Shown here in pieces: positions 1-9,624 of a DNA stretch of 64,000 nucleotides. The notes beneath the pieces are model-generated. The model was not told where the DNA came from. It did not search any database and saw only the letters and a program-made list of their open reading frames with translations. How positions within the stretch are numbered: position 1 is the stretch's first letter; every line of letters begins with the position of its first letter. This DNA comes from Winogradskyella flava. GTDB taxonomy: Bacteria; Bacteroidota; Bacteroidia; Flavobacteriales; Flavobacteriaceae. Position numbers and translations under genes: made by a program. The stretch covers positions 310,001-374,000 of the forward strand of contig NZ_JACLCP010000002.1 of assembly GCF_014243395.1 (NCBI RefSeq), read 5' to 3'.

Positions 1-3000
1 TTAATCAATTCTATTTTAATGTTTATCAAAATTTATTAGAACCAACAGTCGTATCTACAGACATTATATGTACTACAAATGGTAGCATTACTGTAAATGA
101 TGTACCGTCGGGTTACGAATACAGTATTGATGGTACAAATTATCAGACAAGCAATATATTTTCTGTTAATGTAGCTGGAACCTATTCTGTTTATGTAAGA
201 CAGATTGGAGTGCCAACTAATCCTTGTGTATTTTCTGTGCCAGATGTACTAATTAGAGATAGGGATTTTACAGTAACATCCACAGTGTCACAACCATTAT
301 GCTTTGGTGATAAAGGAAACATTACATTAGCAGCAAATGATGTTGACCCTCAATATACATTTACAATAAGTGAAAGTGGAACAATAGTGAATACTGTTGG
401 ACCAGTTGTGGATAATACTTACGCTTTCGACAGTATAAATCCTGGAACATATACGGTTACTGTTGAAACTGAAAATGGATGTCTATATTCTGAAGATGTA
501 ACCATAGTTGAACCTCCATTATTAACAGTTACTGCTGCACTTACAACACCATTAAGTTGTACTGATGGTGAGATTACCATCTATGCAGAAGGTGGTACAC
601 CACCATATTACTATTTTATAAATAGTACGACTGATTTTCAATCCGTCCCCGAAGTTGTTGTCACGGCTCCTGGTATTTATGATATTACTGTAGTAGATGC
701 CAACAACTGTAGTTCGAGTACCACTATTACAGTTGATGATTTTCTTGCTCCAGAATTCACCATAGACACTACTGATATTCTATGTGGTGGAACGGGTGAT
801 ACAGGCACAATTGCAGTCAACATTACCAATCCTAATGGAAATAGTATTGCATATAGTATAGATGGAGGATCTACATTTACAAACTCATCTGTTTTTACTG
901 GTTTAATTGCTGGAGATTATGATGTTGTTGTACAATACACCTCTGGAACTGCAGTGTGTACAACAGCTCCGCAAACAGTTACAATTATTGAGAACACAGC
1001 TATATCAGGTACAGCTGAGCTTACAGCGCCATACGATTGTACTAGTGATGGAACTATAACAGTTACTACTGTTTCAGGAGGGAATCCACCTTACGAATAT
1101 AGTCTCGACGGATCCACTTTCCAGAACAGTAACGTATTTACGGGTTTAACTCAAGGCACGTATACAATTACCATTAGAGATGATAATGATTGTACGGCAA
1201 TTACGAATGACATTGTATTAGATGCCTTAAATCCTCCAACGGACTTAGCGTTTTCGAACACTCCAGTTGATTGTGCATCGATGACCAGTGATGTAACAAT
1301 TACAAGTGCTACGGGTGGAACTGGAACTCTAGAATATCAAATTATTGCTCCAGCTTCTGCTGTAACTGCATACCAGACTTCAAACGTATTTTCTGGATTG
1401 GCTCCTGACACTTATACATTTCAGGTAAGAGATGAAAACGATTGTATTTATAGTGAGTCTTTCACTATTGATCCAATCGAAACTCCGACTATAAATGTTG
1501 TGTTAACTGAAGGATTAGACTGTACCGCGACTCCCGATGCTCAATTTACGGGAACCATAACCGGAACCGCACCCTATACTTATGCTATCTCATTTAATGG
1601 CGCCGCTTATGCATCATTGGGATCAACAGGAGCTGCTTTCACTTATAACACGTCCAATAATGGAACATATCAATTTCAAGTGACAGATGCGAACGGTTGT
1701 ACCGCTGAATCATCAGTAATAACTGTTAATCCGATATCTCCACCTGCGTTTAGTGCAGTGGTGGTAAGTCAACCTGTTCTTTGTAATGGTGACTCTAATG
1801 GATCAATAGATATTACTATTGATAATACAGTAGGAACGCCTCCGTTTACCATCAATGTTAACAATGATACTACAAGCACGGATTATGGTACACAAACCTC
1901 AGGTCTTACAGCAGGAGCTTATACCATAACCATTACGGATGCCAACTCTTGTTCCTCAACAGAATTCATAACAATTTCTGAACCCAACGCTATTAACTTT
2001 GATTTAAGCAAAATAGACATTACATGTACTAACCCTGGAGGATCTTCTTTAGGTGCTATTACTGTGGAAAATATTTCTGGAGGGACATCACCTTTTTCAT
2101 ATTACATTACCAATAACTTTGGAGATGTAATTCCTGGTAATCCTTACAATGCTACATCTAATGAAGATCACACATTTAATAGTCTTGATTTTGGAACATA
2201 CACTATTAGTGTAGTTGATGCCAATGGTTGTGAATTATCACAGCAAATAGTCATTGCCTCTCCTCCATCAGATTTATTAATTGATGTCAATGTAGCTGTA
2301 CCAGATTGTACGACGGGAGGAACTGCAGAAGTTACTGCCGTTTCAGCAGTTGGAAGTGGAAGTTATGAATTTGGTATTCTAGAATTCAATACCGTACCCT
2401 ATACCTCAACATTCTTTCCGCCAGATACACCAGGTGGTAGTACAAGAACATTTACAAATTTAATCCCAGGAGTTATATACACTTTTGTGGTTCATGATTT
2501 GGTGACAGATTGTTATTATGTGGAATCAGCAGATGCCGCAATTGATCCCGCTTCAACAATAACATCATCAGTGCTACCTAACAATGTTTCATGTTTAGGT
2601 GCAGCAGATGGAAGTGTTACCTTTACTATAGATAATTTTGATAGTACAACTACTTCGGTAGATTATAGTATTTATACAGCATTTGATAACCAGTTAGTTG
2701 GTTTACCAAGCAGTGTTTCTGTAACCTTTGGTGTACCCGAAACAGTAACAACCCCTGTTCCAGGAACATTATCACCTGGTCAATATTATATCGTATTCAC
2801 TGAAAATGGTACAGGATCGTTTAACGGTTGTAATACAGCCTCCCAAATTTTTGAGATAATTGAATCTTCTGTTCCATTGGATTTATCCGTTTCTGTAGAT
2901 CAAAATGCAAATTGTAATCCTAATTCTGGTGTTATTAGTGCGATTGGTCAAAATGGAACAGCACCATATGAGTATCAAATTACATCATCTCCTGCTGCTC

Positions 3001-6000
3001 CGCTCGCAACAGATACTGGATGGGATTCTGTGAGCATATTTAATGTCGATGCAGGCAGTTATTATATACATGTGTTAGACGCTTTTGGTTGTATTGTTAC
3101 TAGTCCGGTTACTATTGTAGACTTTGATACTTCACCATTAATATCAGCAGTTCTTATCGACCCTTGTGAAGTTACTGACGGTAATTACGAAATAGAGGTT
3201 ACACTGGATACACCAAGTACTGCACCATATAGTTATAGTATTGATGGCGGAGCGTTCCAAACACAAACAGCTCCATTTACCATTTCTAATTTATTTGCAG
3301 GAACACATACAATCGAAATTCAAGATGTTTATGGTTGTGGAAATACTATATCTATTGATATAGATGAACCAATTGAAATAACGTCTGATGTTACGGCAAT
3401 GCCATCTTGTAATAATGATGATGGTGAAATTACAGTAACAGGTTCAGGCGGTTCTGGTTCTTATGCGTATAGTATTTCTCCCAGCCCTACTTCAATTAGT
3501 CTTGCTGGAAATACGTTTTCTGGTGTCCCATCAGGAATTTTCACAGTAACTATTACCGATACGGTATTGCTATGTACTACTGAAGCAACAATTTCAGTAC
3601 CTGAAGCTACAATCCCTATGTTTACGCTAACACCTTCAGGTGTCACGTGTTTTGCAGATAATTCGGGCTCTTTTAATATTGATGTTACCAACTATTCTGG
3701 TGCTTACACTTATGAAGTTTTTGACAATTTAGGCGCATCAGTAACTGGTGTAGTAAACGCCAATACATCTACCAATCCATTAACAGTAAACGGTATGCCA
3801 TCTGGAACACTTTCCGTAGTAATTACAGAAACTGAAGTGCCGTTCTGTTCAGATACAGCTATTGTCGTTATCGCATCACCTCAAGAAGCTTTAACGCTTA
3901 ATATCTCCGAAACATCAAATGTTACATGTAATAATGGACAAGGTACTATAACTGCTATCGCAGATGGAGGTTGGGGAAGTTATGAATATGAGTTAACTGG
4001 CGATGCTACTGCGGCTTATTCGACTAATAACGTATTCACAAATTTATCTGCCGGAACGTATACAGTAAATGCAAGAGATGCAGAAGGATGTATTACTTCG
4101 GAGACGATTACTTTAAATGAACCAAATCCAATAACAGCAACATTTACGCCTAGCGTAAGTACATTGGCTTGTTTTGGTGACCAAAATGCCAGTATAACCG
4201 TAACTATGGTTTCTGGAGGTCAAGGTAGTAATTACAGTTACACGCTAAATACTACTTCTCCAGTAGTGAGTTCATCAGGTCCACAAACATCCAATGTATT
4301 TAATGACCTGGGTGCTGGAACTTATACTATTACCATAACAGATGGATTTGATTGTGAAATGACATCTTTGGATATTGTCATAGCCAACCCTACAATTATC
4401 GAAGTAGACTTGGTGAGGACTTCTACACAAACATGTCTAGTGGAATCTACTCTAACGCTTAGTGCAACTGGAGGCACAGGACCATATACCTATAGCAATA
4501 CAAATAATTTTACTACAACTCTAGGTAGTTTTAACACATCAATAACATTCCCAGTTCCAGAAGGCACATACACATATTACGTAAGAGATGCTAATGGATG
4601 TACATCTAATGCATCTAATGACATCACAGTTGATGCTCTTCCTGAGTTAGTGATTAATCTAGAATCTTCTGATCCAACCATTAATTGTGCTGGTGATAAT
4701 ACGGGATCTATTTTGGCCACTGCCCAAGGTGGATTAGGAGGTTATAGTTATACATTACAAGACACCTCTGGAACAACGATTCCTGCAACTGAAAATAGTC
4801 CAGGATACTTTACGGAATTAGTAGCTGGAGATTACATTGTTGTTGTAGAAAGTGGTGATTGTAGTACTACCTCTGCTCCAATTACAATTACAGAGCCATT
4901 AACACAACTTGATGCCACTATCGCGGTTAGCGATGTGACTTGTGCAGGAAATGACAACGGCAGTGTGGAAATTACGGCGACTGGTGGAACAGGTATTATA
5001 AAATATGCCATTTCTCCACAGTTGAATCAATTTTTTGAGACCAATATTTTTGAAGACTTGGCACCAGGAGATTATGACTTGATTGTGCAAGACGAACTTG
5101 GTTGTTACTTAACATTTAATTTTACAATAGCAACACCAGAGCCTGTACTCATTACTATTGTTGCCAATTCGTTGTTCCCAGAACTTTGTGAAGGGGATGG
5201 AAATGGAGAATTTAGTATTGATATTTCAGGAGGAAATATGCCTTATAGTGTAAGTCTGGACAATTACGATGGTCCTTACACTACTGGTACTGCAGCTCAA
5301 ACCGTATTTGATTTTACTAATCTTGGTGGTGGAGATCATATTGTTTATATACGTGATGCAGAAAATTGCGAATCACAATGGAATATTACATTCCCAGAGT
5401 CAGTAACAATCAATCCTGAAACTGAAATTGAGTATTTATGTGAAAATAATGTGCAGAGCAATGTCGTCACAGTTACTATAGATGATTCTAACACAGATTT
5501 ATCGCAGTTCGATTATTCATTAGATGGCGGAGCATTCCAAATCAGTAATAAATTTGAAAATGTTCCTGCTGGTACTGATCACTATATAGAAGTCAGACAT
5601 ACCAATGGCTGTATTCAAACTACGGAATTCTTTGATATTGAAAGTTATGACCCAGTAACATTGACCTTAACTGAAGGTGGCTTAAATGAAATCATCGCGA
5701 ATGCCAATGGCGGTACAGGCGATTATGAGTTTACACTAAATGACGAGAGTTATGGTACCGTCAGTTCTTATACTATTGAAGAAACTGGATTGTATATTAT
5801 TACAGTTACCGATAGTGCTGGCTGTATGGCCGAAGCTCAAATAGAAATGGAATTTGTTGGACCTTGTATTCCTAATTGGTTTACACCAAATGGTGATGGC
5901 GAAAATGATACTTGGGCACCAGAATGTATAGATAATTATCCTAACCTCACTTTTGACATCTTTGACAGATATGGCCGTAAGGTCGCAACTTATAATGTTG

Positions 6001-6125
6001 GCGAAGTATGGGACGGTAGATATAATGGACAAGAATTACCAACTGGAGACTATTGGTTTGTTGTTAAAACCAATGACCCGAATGTTGATAAAGAATTTGT
6101 TGGACATTTTACACTATACAGGTAA
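1..6125 (+). CDS. SprB-repeat giant surface protein with gliding-type C-terminal domain (5' partial)
   Basis: Large secreted surface protein or adhesin of the type exported by the type IX secretion system. The frame is open from the first bases, so the gene begins upstream; the GTG at 210 is internal and not a start. Most of the visible ~2040 residues are SprB-type repeats of about 80-100 residues. Each carries a pattern close to 'C-N-G-D-x-G-S-I-T-V' followed by 'G-T-Y-T-I-T-V-x-D-x-x-G-C'. The end (FTPNGDGENDTW, then FDRYGRKV and WDGRYNG near the last 90 residues) is the gliding motility-associated C-terminal domain (TIGR04131/CHU_C), a type B T9SS sorting signal. The next gene is a PorP/SprF-like protein 27 bp downstream, the usual partner for secretion and anchoring of such proteins. 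Role in gliding or adhesion is inferred from SprB; the exact ligand is unknown. Confidence 0.93.
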   Translation, partial: NQFYFNVYQNLLEPTVVSTDIICTTNGSITVNDVPSGYEYSIDGTNYQTSNIFSVNVAGTYSVYVRQIGVPTNPCVFSVPDVLIRDRDFTVTSTVSQPLCFGDKGNITLAANDVDPQYTFTISESGTIVNTVGPVVDNTYAFDSINPGTYTVTVETENGCLYSEDVTIVEPPLLTVTAALTTPLSCTDGEITIYAEGGTPPYYYFINSTTDFQSVPEVVVTAPGIYDITVVDANNCSSSTTITVDDFLAPEFTIDTTDILCGGTGDTGTIAVNITNPNGNSIAYSIDGGSTFTNSSVFTGLIAGDYDVVVQYTSGTAVCTTAPQTVTIIENTAISGTAELTAPYDCTSDGTITVTTVSGGNPPYEYSLDGSTFQNSNVFTGLTQGTYTITIRDDNDCTAITNDIVLDALNPPTDLAFSNTPVDCASMTSDVTITSATGGTGTLEYQIIAPASAVTAYQTSNVFSGLAPDTYTFQVRDENDCIYSESFTIDPIETPTINVVLTEGLDCTATPDAQFTGTITGTAPYTYAISFNGAAYASLGSTGAAFTYNTSNNGTYQFQVTDANGCTAESSVITVNPISPPAFSAVVVSQPVLCNGDSNGSIDITIDNTVGTPPFTINVNNDTTSTDYGTQTSGLTAGAYTITITDANSCSSTEFITISEPNAINFDLSKIDITCTNPGGSSLGAITVENISGGTSPFSYYITNNFGDVIPGNPYNATSNEDHTFNSLDFGTYTISVVDANGCELSQQIVIASPPSDLLIDVNVAVPDCTTGGTAEVTAVSAVGSGSYEFGILEFNTVPYTSTFFPPDTPGGSTRTFTNLIPGVIYTFVVHDLVTDCYYVESADAAIDPASTITSSVLPNNVSCLGAADGSVTFTIDNFDSTTTSVDYSIYTAFDNQLVGLPSSVSVTFGVPETVTTPVPGTLSPGQYYIVFTENGTGSFNGCNTASQIFEIIESSVPLDLSVSVDQNANCNPNSGVISAIGQNGTAPYEYQITSSPAAPLATDTGWDSVSIFNVDAGSYYIHVLDAFGCIVTSPVTIVDFDTSPLISAVLIDPCEVTDGNYEIEVTLDTPSTAPYSYSIDGGAFQTQTAPFTISNLFAGTHTIEIQDVYGCGNTISIDIDEPIEITSDVTAMPSCNNDDGEITVTGSGGSGSYAYSISPSPTSISLAGNTFSGVPSGIFTVTITDTVLLCTTEATISVPEATIPMFTLTPSGVTCFADNSGSFNIDVTNYSGAYTYEVFDNLGASVTGVVNANTSTNPLTVNGMPSGTLSVVITETEVPFCSDTAIVVIASPQEALTLNISETSNVTCNNGQGTITAIADGGWGSYEYELTGDATAAYSTNNVFTNLSAGTYTVNARDAEGCITSETITLNEPNPITATFTPSVSTLACFGDQNASITVTMVSGGQGSNYSYTLNTTSPVVSSSGPQTSNVFNDLGAGTYTITITDGFDCEMTSLDIVIANPTIIEVDLVRTSTQTCLVESTLTLSATGGTGPYTYSNTNNFTTTLGSFNTSITFPVPEGTYTYYVRDANGCTSNASNDITVDALPELVINLESSDPTINCAGDNTGSILATAQGGLGGYSYTLQDTSGTTIPATENSPGYFTELVAGDYIVVVESGDCSTTSAPITITEPLTQLDATIAVSDVTCAGNDNGSVEITATGGTGIIKYAISPQLNQFFETNIFEDLAPGDYDLIVQDELGCYLTFNFTIATPEPVLITIVANSLFPELCEGDGNGEFSIDISGGNMPYSVSLDNYDGPYTTGTAAQTVFDFTNLGGGDHIVYIRDAENCESQWNITFPESVTINPETEIEYLCENNVQSNVVTVTIDDSNTDLSQFDYSLDGGAFQISNKFENVPAGTDHYIEVRHTNGCIQTTEFFDIESYDPVTLTLTEGGLNEIIANANGGTGDYEFTLNDESYGTVSSYTIEETGLYIITVTDSAGCMAEAQIEMEFVGPCIPNWFTPNGDGENDTWAPECIDNYPNLTFDIFDRYGRKVATYNVGEVWDGRYNGQELPTGDYWFVVKTNDPNVDKEFVGHFTLYR

Positions 6126-6152
6126 CCCAAATTGACTGACTAAAACCTACTT

Positions 6153-7139
6153 ATGATGAAAAGAATAATTCAATATATACTGCTGTTAGCCGTGATGCAG
6201 ACTTACGGACAAGAACTCAATTTACCTGTATGGACACAGTACCTTGCCGATAATGATTTTGTAATTTCTCCAACATACGCAGGTATAGGCGATAATTTAA
6301 AAATTAGAGCCAATGGATTAACACAATGGGTAGGTATTAAAAACGCGCCTGACAATCAATCTATTTATGCAGATTTTAGAATAGCTAATCAATCTGGTGT
6401 TGGTATTTCGGCTTATAATGATAAGAATGGTAATACAAGACAAAAGGGTCTAAAACTGTCATTTGCACACCATTTGATGTTAGATTGGAAATCGAAACAG
6501 TACTTATCTTTCGGAATATCCTATAATATTAACAGCTTTAGAATAGACATTGAAAATTTTAATAATATTTATGATACGCCTATTCTAGATCCAGCTGTAA
6601 CCGACGATAGATCAGTAAATAATAATAATTTTGATGCAGGTATTCTATACAGATGGGATAATTATTGGTTGAGTCTCAATGCTAATAATTTAGTTTCAAA
6701 AGATACGGACCCATTTGTTGGTTTAGAGCCAAGTCGTCTACTGAATTATCAAATTTATTCCGGGTATGTCATAAAACCAAAGAAAAATAAGGATGTAGAA
6801 TTTGAGCCTTCCGTATTCTTTCAATTGTTTGATAGTGATAAACGTTCTTCTACAGATGTTAATTTCAAGTATCGAAAGTTCAATAGAAAAGGTGATTATT
6901 ATTGGGTAGGTGCTTCGTATCGTTTTCTTAATGATCAATTCTTCGATCCACTAAACGTTGGACCAATGGCTGGTATATTACAGAACAATATATATTTTGC
7001 ATATTCCTATCAATTGACTTTAAATGAATTATCTGGTTTTAATAGCGGGACACATGTTGTAACCATTGGATTGAACCTATTGCAAAATGCAAGTAATTGT
7101 CCATGTACCAAAGGCACTAGTCAGAGTTATTACAGATAG
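6153..7139 (+). CDS. PorP/SprF family type IX secretion membrane protein
   Basis: Outer-membrane beta-barrel protein of the PorP/SprF family (328 residues, usual length about 300-340). It begins with a signal peptide (ILLLAVMQTYGQE) followed by the family opening LPVWTQYLADNDFVISPTYAG, close to the usual 'Q..QY..N....NPAYAG'. Alternating aromatic and polar strands run to the C-terminus. It lies 27 bp after the giant SprB-like gene and probably shares its transcript. SprF in Flavobacterium johnsoniae is needed for SprB secretion, so this protein most likely serves its neighbour. An adjacent ATG at 6156 could also be the start. A strong terminator follows at once. Confidence 0.9.
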   Translation: MMKRIIQYILLLAVMQTYGQELNLPVWTQYLADNDFVISPTYAGIGDNLKIRANGLTQWVGIKNAPDNQSIYADFRIANQSGVGISAYNDKNGNTRQKGLKLSFAHHLMLDWKSKQYLSFGISYNINSFRIDIENFNNIYDTPILDPAVTDDRSVNNNNFDAGILYRWDNYWLSLNANNLVSKDTDPFVGLEPSRLLNYQIYSGYVIKPKKNKDVEFEPSVFFQLFDSDKRSSTDVNFKYRKFNRKGDYYWVGASYRFLNDQFFDPLNVGPMAGILQNNIYFAYSYQLTLNELSGFNSGTHVVTIGLNLLQNASNCPCTKGTSQSYYR

Positions 7140-7145
7140 AAAAGT

Positions 7146-7178
7146 AAAAAACCACAAGTAGGCGACTTGTGGTTTTTT
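7146..7178 (+). terminator. Rho-independent terminator after the PorP/SprF gene
   Basis: Perfect inverted repeat: AAACCACAAG, a 7-base loop, then CTTGTGGTTT followed by further T residues. It starts 7 bp after the stop codon and ends the SprB-like/PorP operon. Confidence 0.85.
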
Positions 7179-7201
7179 GATTTAGTTAGTTAGAACAAAA
7201 C

Positions 7202-7351
7202 CTAGACGGCTTCTAAAAAGTAATCCATCATTTCTTCTTTTTGGCATAGGATTTTAATCATCAAATTAAGGCGTATACGTTGCCCTACCTCGTGTTAATG
7301 AACGTAATTGGGTACAGCAATGAAACTTACAACATTGAAGGTAACCTTGCT
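7202..7351 (-). pseudogene. Possible decayed coding remnant (50 codons with one internal stop)
   Basis: The stretch 7179-7387 holds no intact gene. On the minus strand one frame reads like protein for 49 sense codons apart from one TAA at 7295-7297. The downstream half ends LMIKILCQKEEMMDYFLEAV before a proper stop. The composition (amphipathic, Met/Leu/Glu-rich) looks coding rather than random, but I do not recognise the family. It may be the tail of a degraded gene, or chance. Low confidence. Confidence 0.2.
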
Positions 7352-7387
7352 TCAAAAGAAAAAATAAGATATAAGTTAGGTTTTCAA

Positions 7388-7395
7388 TATTTTTG
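7388..7395 (+). promoter_or_regulatory. Bacteroidota -7 element (TATTTTTG) for the DUF1853 gene
   Basis: TATTTTTG matches the Bacteroidota -7 consensus TANNTTTG. It lies 28 bp before the TTG start of the DUF1853 gene and 55 bp before the alternative ATG. No clear -33 TTG is seen. Confidence 0.4.
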
Positions 7396-7422
7396 AAATC
7401 CAATCATTGAAAATTTTCATAC

Positions 7423-8235
7423 TTGAATAAAAACATAAGTTACCACTATATGTTCGATGGTTTCCAAAACACCTCATTGCTTTGGAAGCGCAATAGTGTT
7501 GAGCATTTGGAGCAGTTTGTTGTACCCGAAACTTCTGAAAAATTCAAACCAAAAACTGAAGATAAAAAGCTACGTCTAGGAAAATGGGTAGAGCAATTTG
7601 TGAGTTTTCAACTTCAACAGCAATCAAATGTAAATATCATTGAAGAAAATTTGCAGATTAAAATTGGTAAACAAACTATTGGAGAATTAGATCTCTTATT
7701 CTTAAAAGATAAGCAACCTTTCCATCTTGAAATCGTCTATAAGTTTTACCTGTATGATACCTCTAAAGTATCCGCAAATACATTCGATTATTGGATAGGG
7801 CCAAATCGAAACGATAGTTTAACTTATAAGTTAGATAAGCTAAAGAACAAACAGCTACCACTACTCTACCATAATGAAACCAAGGCGTCATTGAAATCCT
7901 TTATACATACTGAGTCTATAAAACAGTGTGTTTGTTTCAAGGCACAATTATTTTTACCTTTCGGAAAACAAAACATTTGTGTAGAGCCTCTAAACAAAAA
8001 TTGTATTTCAGGCTTTTACCTACCTTTCGCCAAAATTAAAGCTTTAGAAATGTTTCAATTTTATATACCTGATAAGCTGGAGTGGTTAGTGACACCTAGT
8101 GATAATGTGACTTGGTTAAATTTTAAAACTGCCACAATGCGCATTAAAGAACAAATTGAACAACAACGATCATCAATGGCTTGGTTGAAAAATGAAAAAA
8201 ACGAATTAATGAAATGCTTTATAACATGGTGGTGA
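7423..8235 (+). CDS. DUF1853 family protein, PD-(D/E)XK nuclease-like
   Basis: 270-residue cytoplasmic protein of the DUF1853 family. The family core is clear: LGKWVEQFVSFQL (about 52-64), GELDLLFL (about 88-95) and HLEIVYKFYLY (about 101-111), then a WIGPNRNDSLTYKLDKL block. The order E..GE-L-D-L..E-x-V-Y-K resembles the catalytic core of PD-(D/E)XK phosphodiesterases, so a nuclease fold is a fair inference; no substrate is known to me. The start is a TTG at 7423; the ATG at 7450 (Met10) is an equally plausible start. The stop overlaps the start of the next gene as TGATG, which suggests translational coupling to the pseudouridine synthase. Confidence 0.8.
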   Translation: MNKNISYHYMFDGFQNTSLLWKRNSVEHLEQFVVPETSEKFKPKTEDKKLRLGKWVEQFVSFQLQQQSNVNIIEENLQIKIGKQTIGELDLLFLKDKQPFHLEIVYKFYLYDTSKVSANTFDYWIGPNRNDSLTYKLDKLKNKQLPLLYHNETKASLKSFIHTESIKQCVCFKAQLFLPFGKQNICVEPLNKNCISGFYLPFAKIKALEMFQFYIPDKLEWLVTPSDNVTWLNFKTATMRIKEQIEQQRSSMAWLKNEKNELMKCFITWW

Positions 8236-8795
8236 TGAAGCATAGATATTACAAATTATACAAACCTTATGGTTATTTGAGTCAATTCGTTAATAATCAG
8301 AATAGACGGCGTAATAAAAAACTTCTCAATCAATTTTATGATTTTCCAGATGGGATAATGGCCGTTGGCAGACTTGATGAAAAATCCGAGGGCTTACTAT
8401 TACTTACAACAGACGGCAAGTTCAGTAATTATATTACAAGTTCTAAAATCGAAAAGGAATATCATGTTATGGTCGATGGTTTAATTACGGAAGAAGCTAT
8501 ATATGAAATACAACAAGGTTTAGAGATTTCCGTAAATGGAAAACCTTATATAACTAAACCTTGCCCAGTAAAGATACTGAATGACACTTCACATATCGAA
8601 GAACGTTTTGTGAGAAATGAAAACCATGGACCTACGTCATGGCTTAGTATGATTCTAAATGAGGGTAAGTTTAGACAGGTCAGAAAAATGACTGCTAAGG
8701 TGGGGTTTCCCACATTAAGATTAGTAAGAGTTAGGATTGGAGACTACAAATTAGGACGAATGCTGTCCACAGATGTGATGGAGATTAATTGTTAG
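8235..8795 (+). CDS. 23S rRNA pseudouridine synthase, RluE-like (RsuA family)
   Basis: Isomerises a specific uridine in rRNA to pseudouridine. About 186 residues, a short RsuA/RluE-family enzyme without an S4 domain. It has the catalytic motif GRLDEKSEGLLLLTTDG (catalytic Asp in GRLD) and the later block LNEGKFRQVRKMTAKVGFPTLRLVRVRIGDY that ends RluE-like proteins. In E. coli RluE modifies 23S U2457; the same site is likely here but not proven. I choose the ATG at 8235 because it overlaps the upstream stop (TGATG) and gives the usual family N-terminus MKHRYYKLYKPYGYLSQF. In-frame ATGs at 8214 and 8226 would only add a few residues. The 3' end overlaps the convergent downstream gene by 11 bp. 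Confidence 0.9.
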   Translation: MKHRYYKLYKPYGYLSQFVNNQNRRRNKKLLNQFYDFPDGIMAVGRLDEKSEGLLLLTTDGKFSNYITSSKIEKEYHVMVDGLITEEAIYEIQQGLEISVNGKPYITKPCPVKILNDTSHIEERFVRNENHGPTSWLSMILNEGKFRQVRKMTAKVGFPTLRLVRVRIGDYKLGRMLSTDVMEINC

Positions 8796-9525
8796 AAGCT
8801 TCGTCTTTATTTTCTTCTTCAGAAGATTTTGGCTTAATCACAACTTTTTCGTTGTTAAACACAATGATGGCTTTAACACCAGTTAGCAAGTTCCACTCCT
8901 TAGACGATATAAGGTTTCCTTGGTCATCATAGACTACAAACTCTGCCGTATTTGGCCCAGATTCTCCTTGGTTTAAAGCTTCTATTTCAATAGTATTTTT
9001 ACCTTGAGCCAAGTCCACCTGCACACGTCTATAACTATTAGTGAGCACTAGGTTTTGTTTTATTATAACATCATTTATATAAATTCTAACGCGATCTCCA
9101 TCAGCATATTCATGATCTCTACAAATGATATTAACAAACTTGGTATCAACTTGATGTTCGCCAAGAAATTGGTCAGACATTGTTCTTATTACGCCTCCCT
9201 TTTCAAGTTCTTTGTTCCAACGTTTTTCAAAAATTTCTCCAGGATTCTTGAGACCATCCTCATCCGTCATAGAAAATGGCTTTTCAGACTCTTTAAAAAC
9301 AAATTTCTTTTTTTCTTCTGATTTACCACTAGATTTATCCACATCTTTATCTAGCTTCGGAGCTACTTTGATCTTAACTGGTGTAGAGTCTTTTTTCTTT
9401 TTTGAAGGCTCAGCAGGAATCCGAATAGACTTATTCTCTTTGTCCTTGACTTTTTTTTCTTGAGAAAAAACCATGGTGCTACATAAAAAGCAGCATAGAA
9501 CTAATATGAGATTAAAGGTTTTCAC
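8785..9525 (-). CDS. Secreted protein of unknown function, Lys/Glu-rich N-terminal half
   Basis: 246 residues. It has a signal peptide (LILVLCCFLCSTMVFSQ), then a charged low-complexity segment rich in Lys, Glu, Pro and Ser (about 23-85). A folded C-terminal part of about 150 residues follows, with alternating beta-strand-like segments such as VRIYINDVIIKQNLVL and NTIEIEALNQGESGPNTAEF. That half resembles a small beta-sandwich binding domain, but I cannot assign a family. The tail is again acidic. It converges on the pseudouridine synthase with an 11 bp overlap. Function unknown; export to the periplasm or surface is the only supported inference. Confidence 0.75.
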   Translation of the reverse strand: MKTFNLILVLCCFLCSTMVFSQEKKVKDKENKSIRIPAEPSKKKKDSTPVKIKVAPKLDKDVDKSSGKSEEKKKFVFKESEKPFSMTDEDGLKNPGEIFEKRWNKELEKGGVIRTMSDQFLGEHQVDTKFVNIICRDHEYADGDRVRIYINDVIIKQNLVLTNSYRRVQVDLAQGKNTIEIEALNQGESGPNTAEFVVYDDQGNLISSKEWNLLTGVKAIIVFNNEKVVIKPKSSEEENKDEASNN

Positions 9526-9624
9526 TTGTGTTTTAGACTAGGTTTTGTTTATAAACTTGTGGTACAAAAACCATACCCTGCTTCAAAATAAACGTATAAA
9601 ACTATAATTCCTTACAAAAAAACG

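Noticed and set aside
3461-3691. Minus-strand open frame inside the SprB-like gene
   Set aside because: Shadow of a long, low-complexity repeat gene; no start context or family.
210-6125. GTG at 210 as start of the giant gene
   Set aside because: The same frame is open to base 1 with SprB-like sequence, so the real start lies upstream.
9055-9463. Plus-strand frames opposite the secreted protein gene
   Set aside because: Lysine-rich coding on the minus strand gives Phe/Ser-rich shadows; no independent support.
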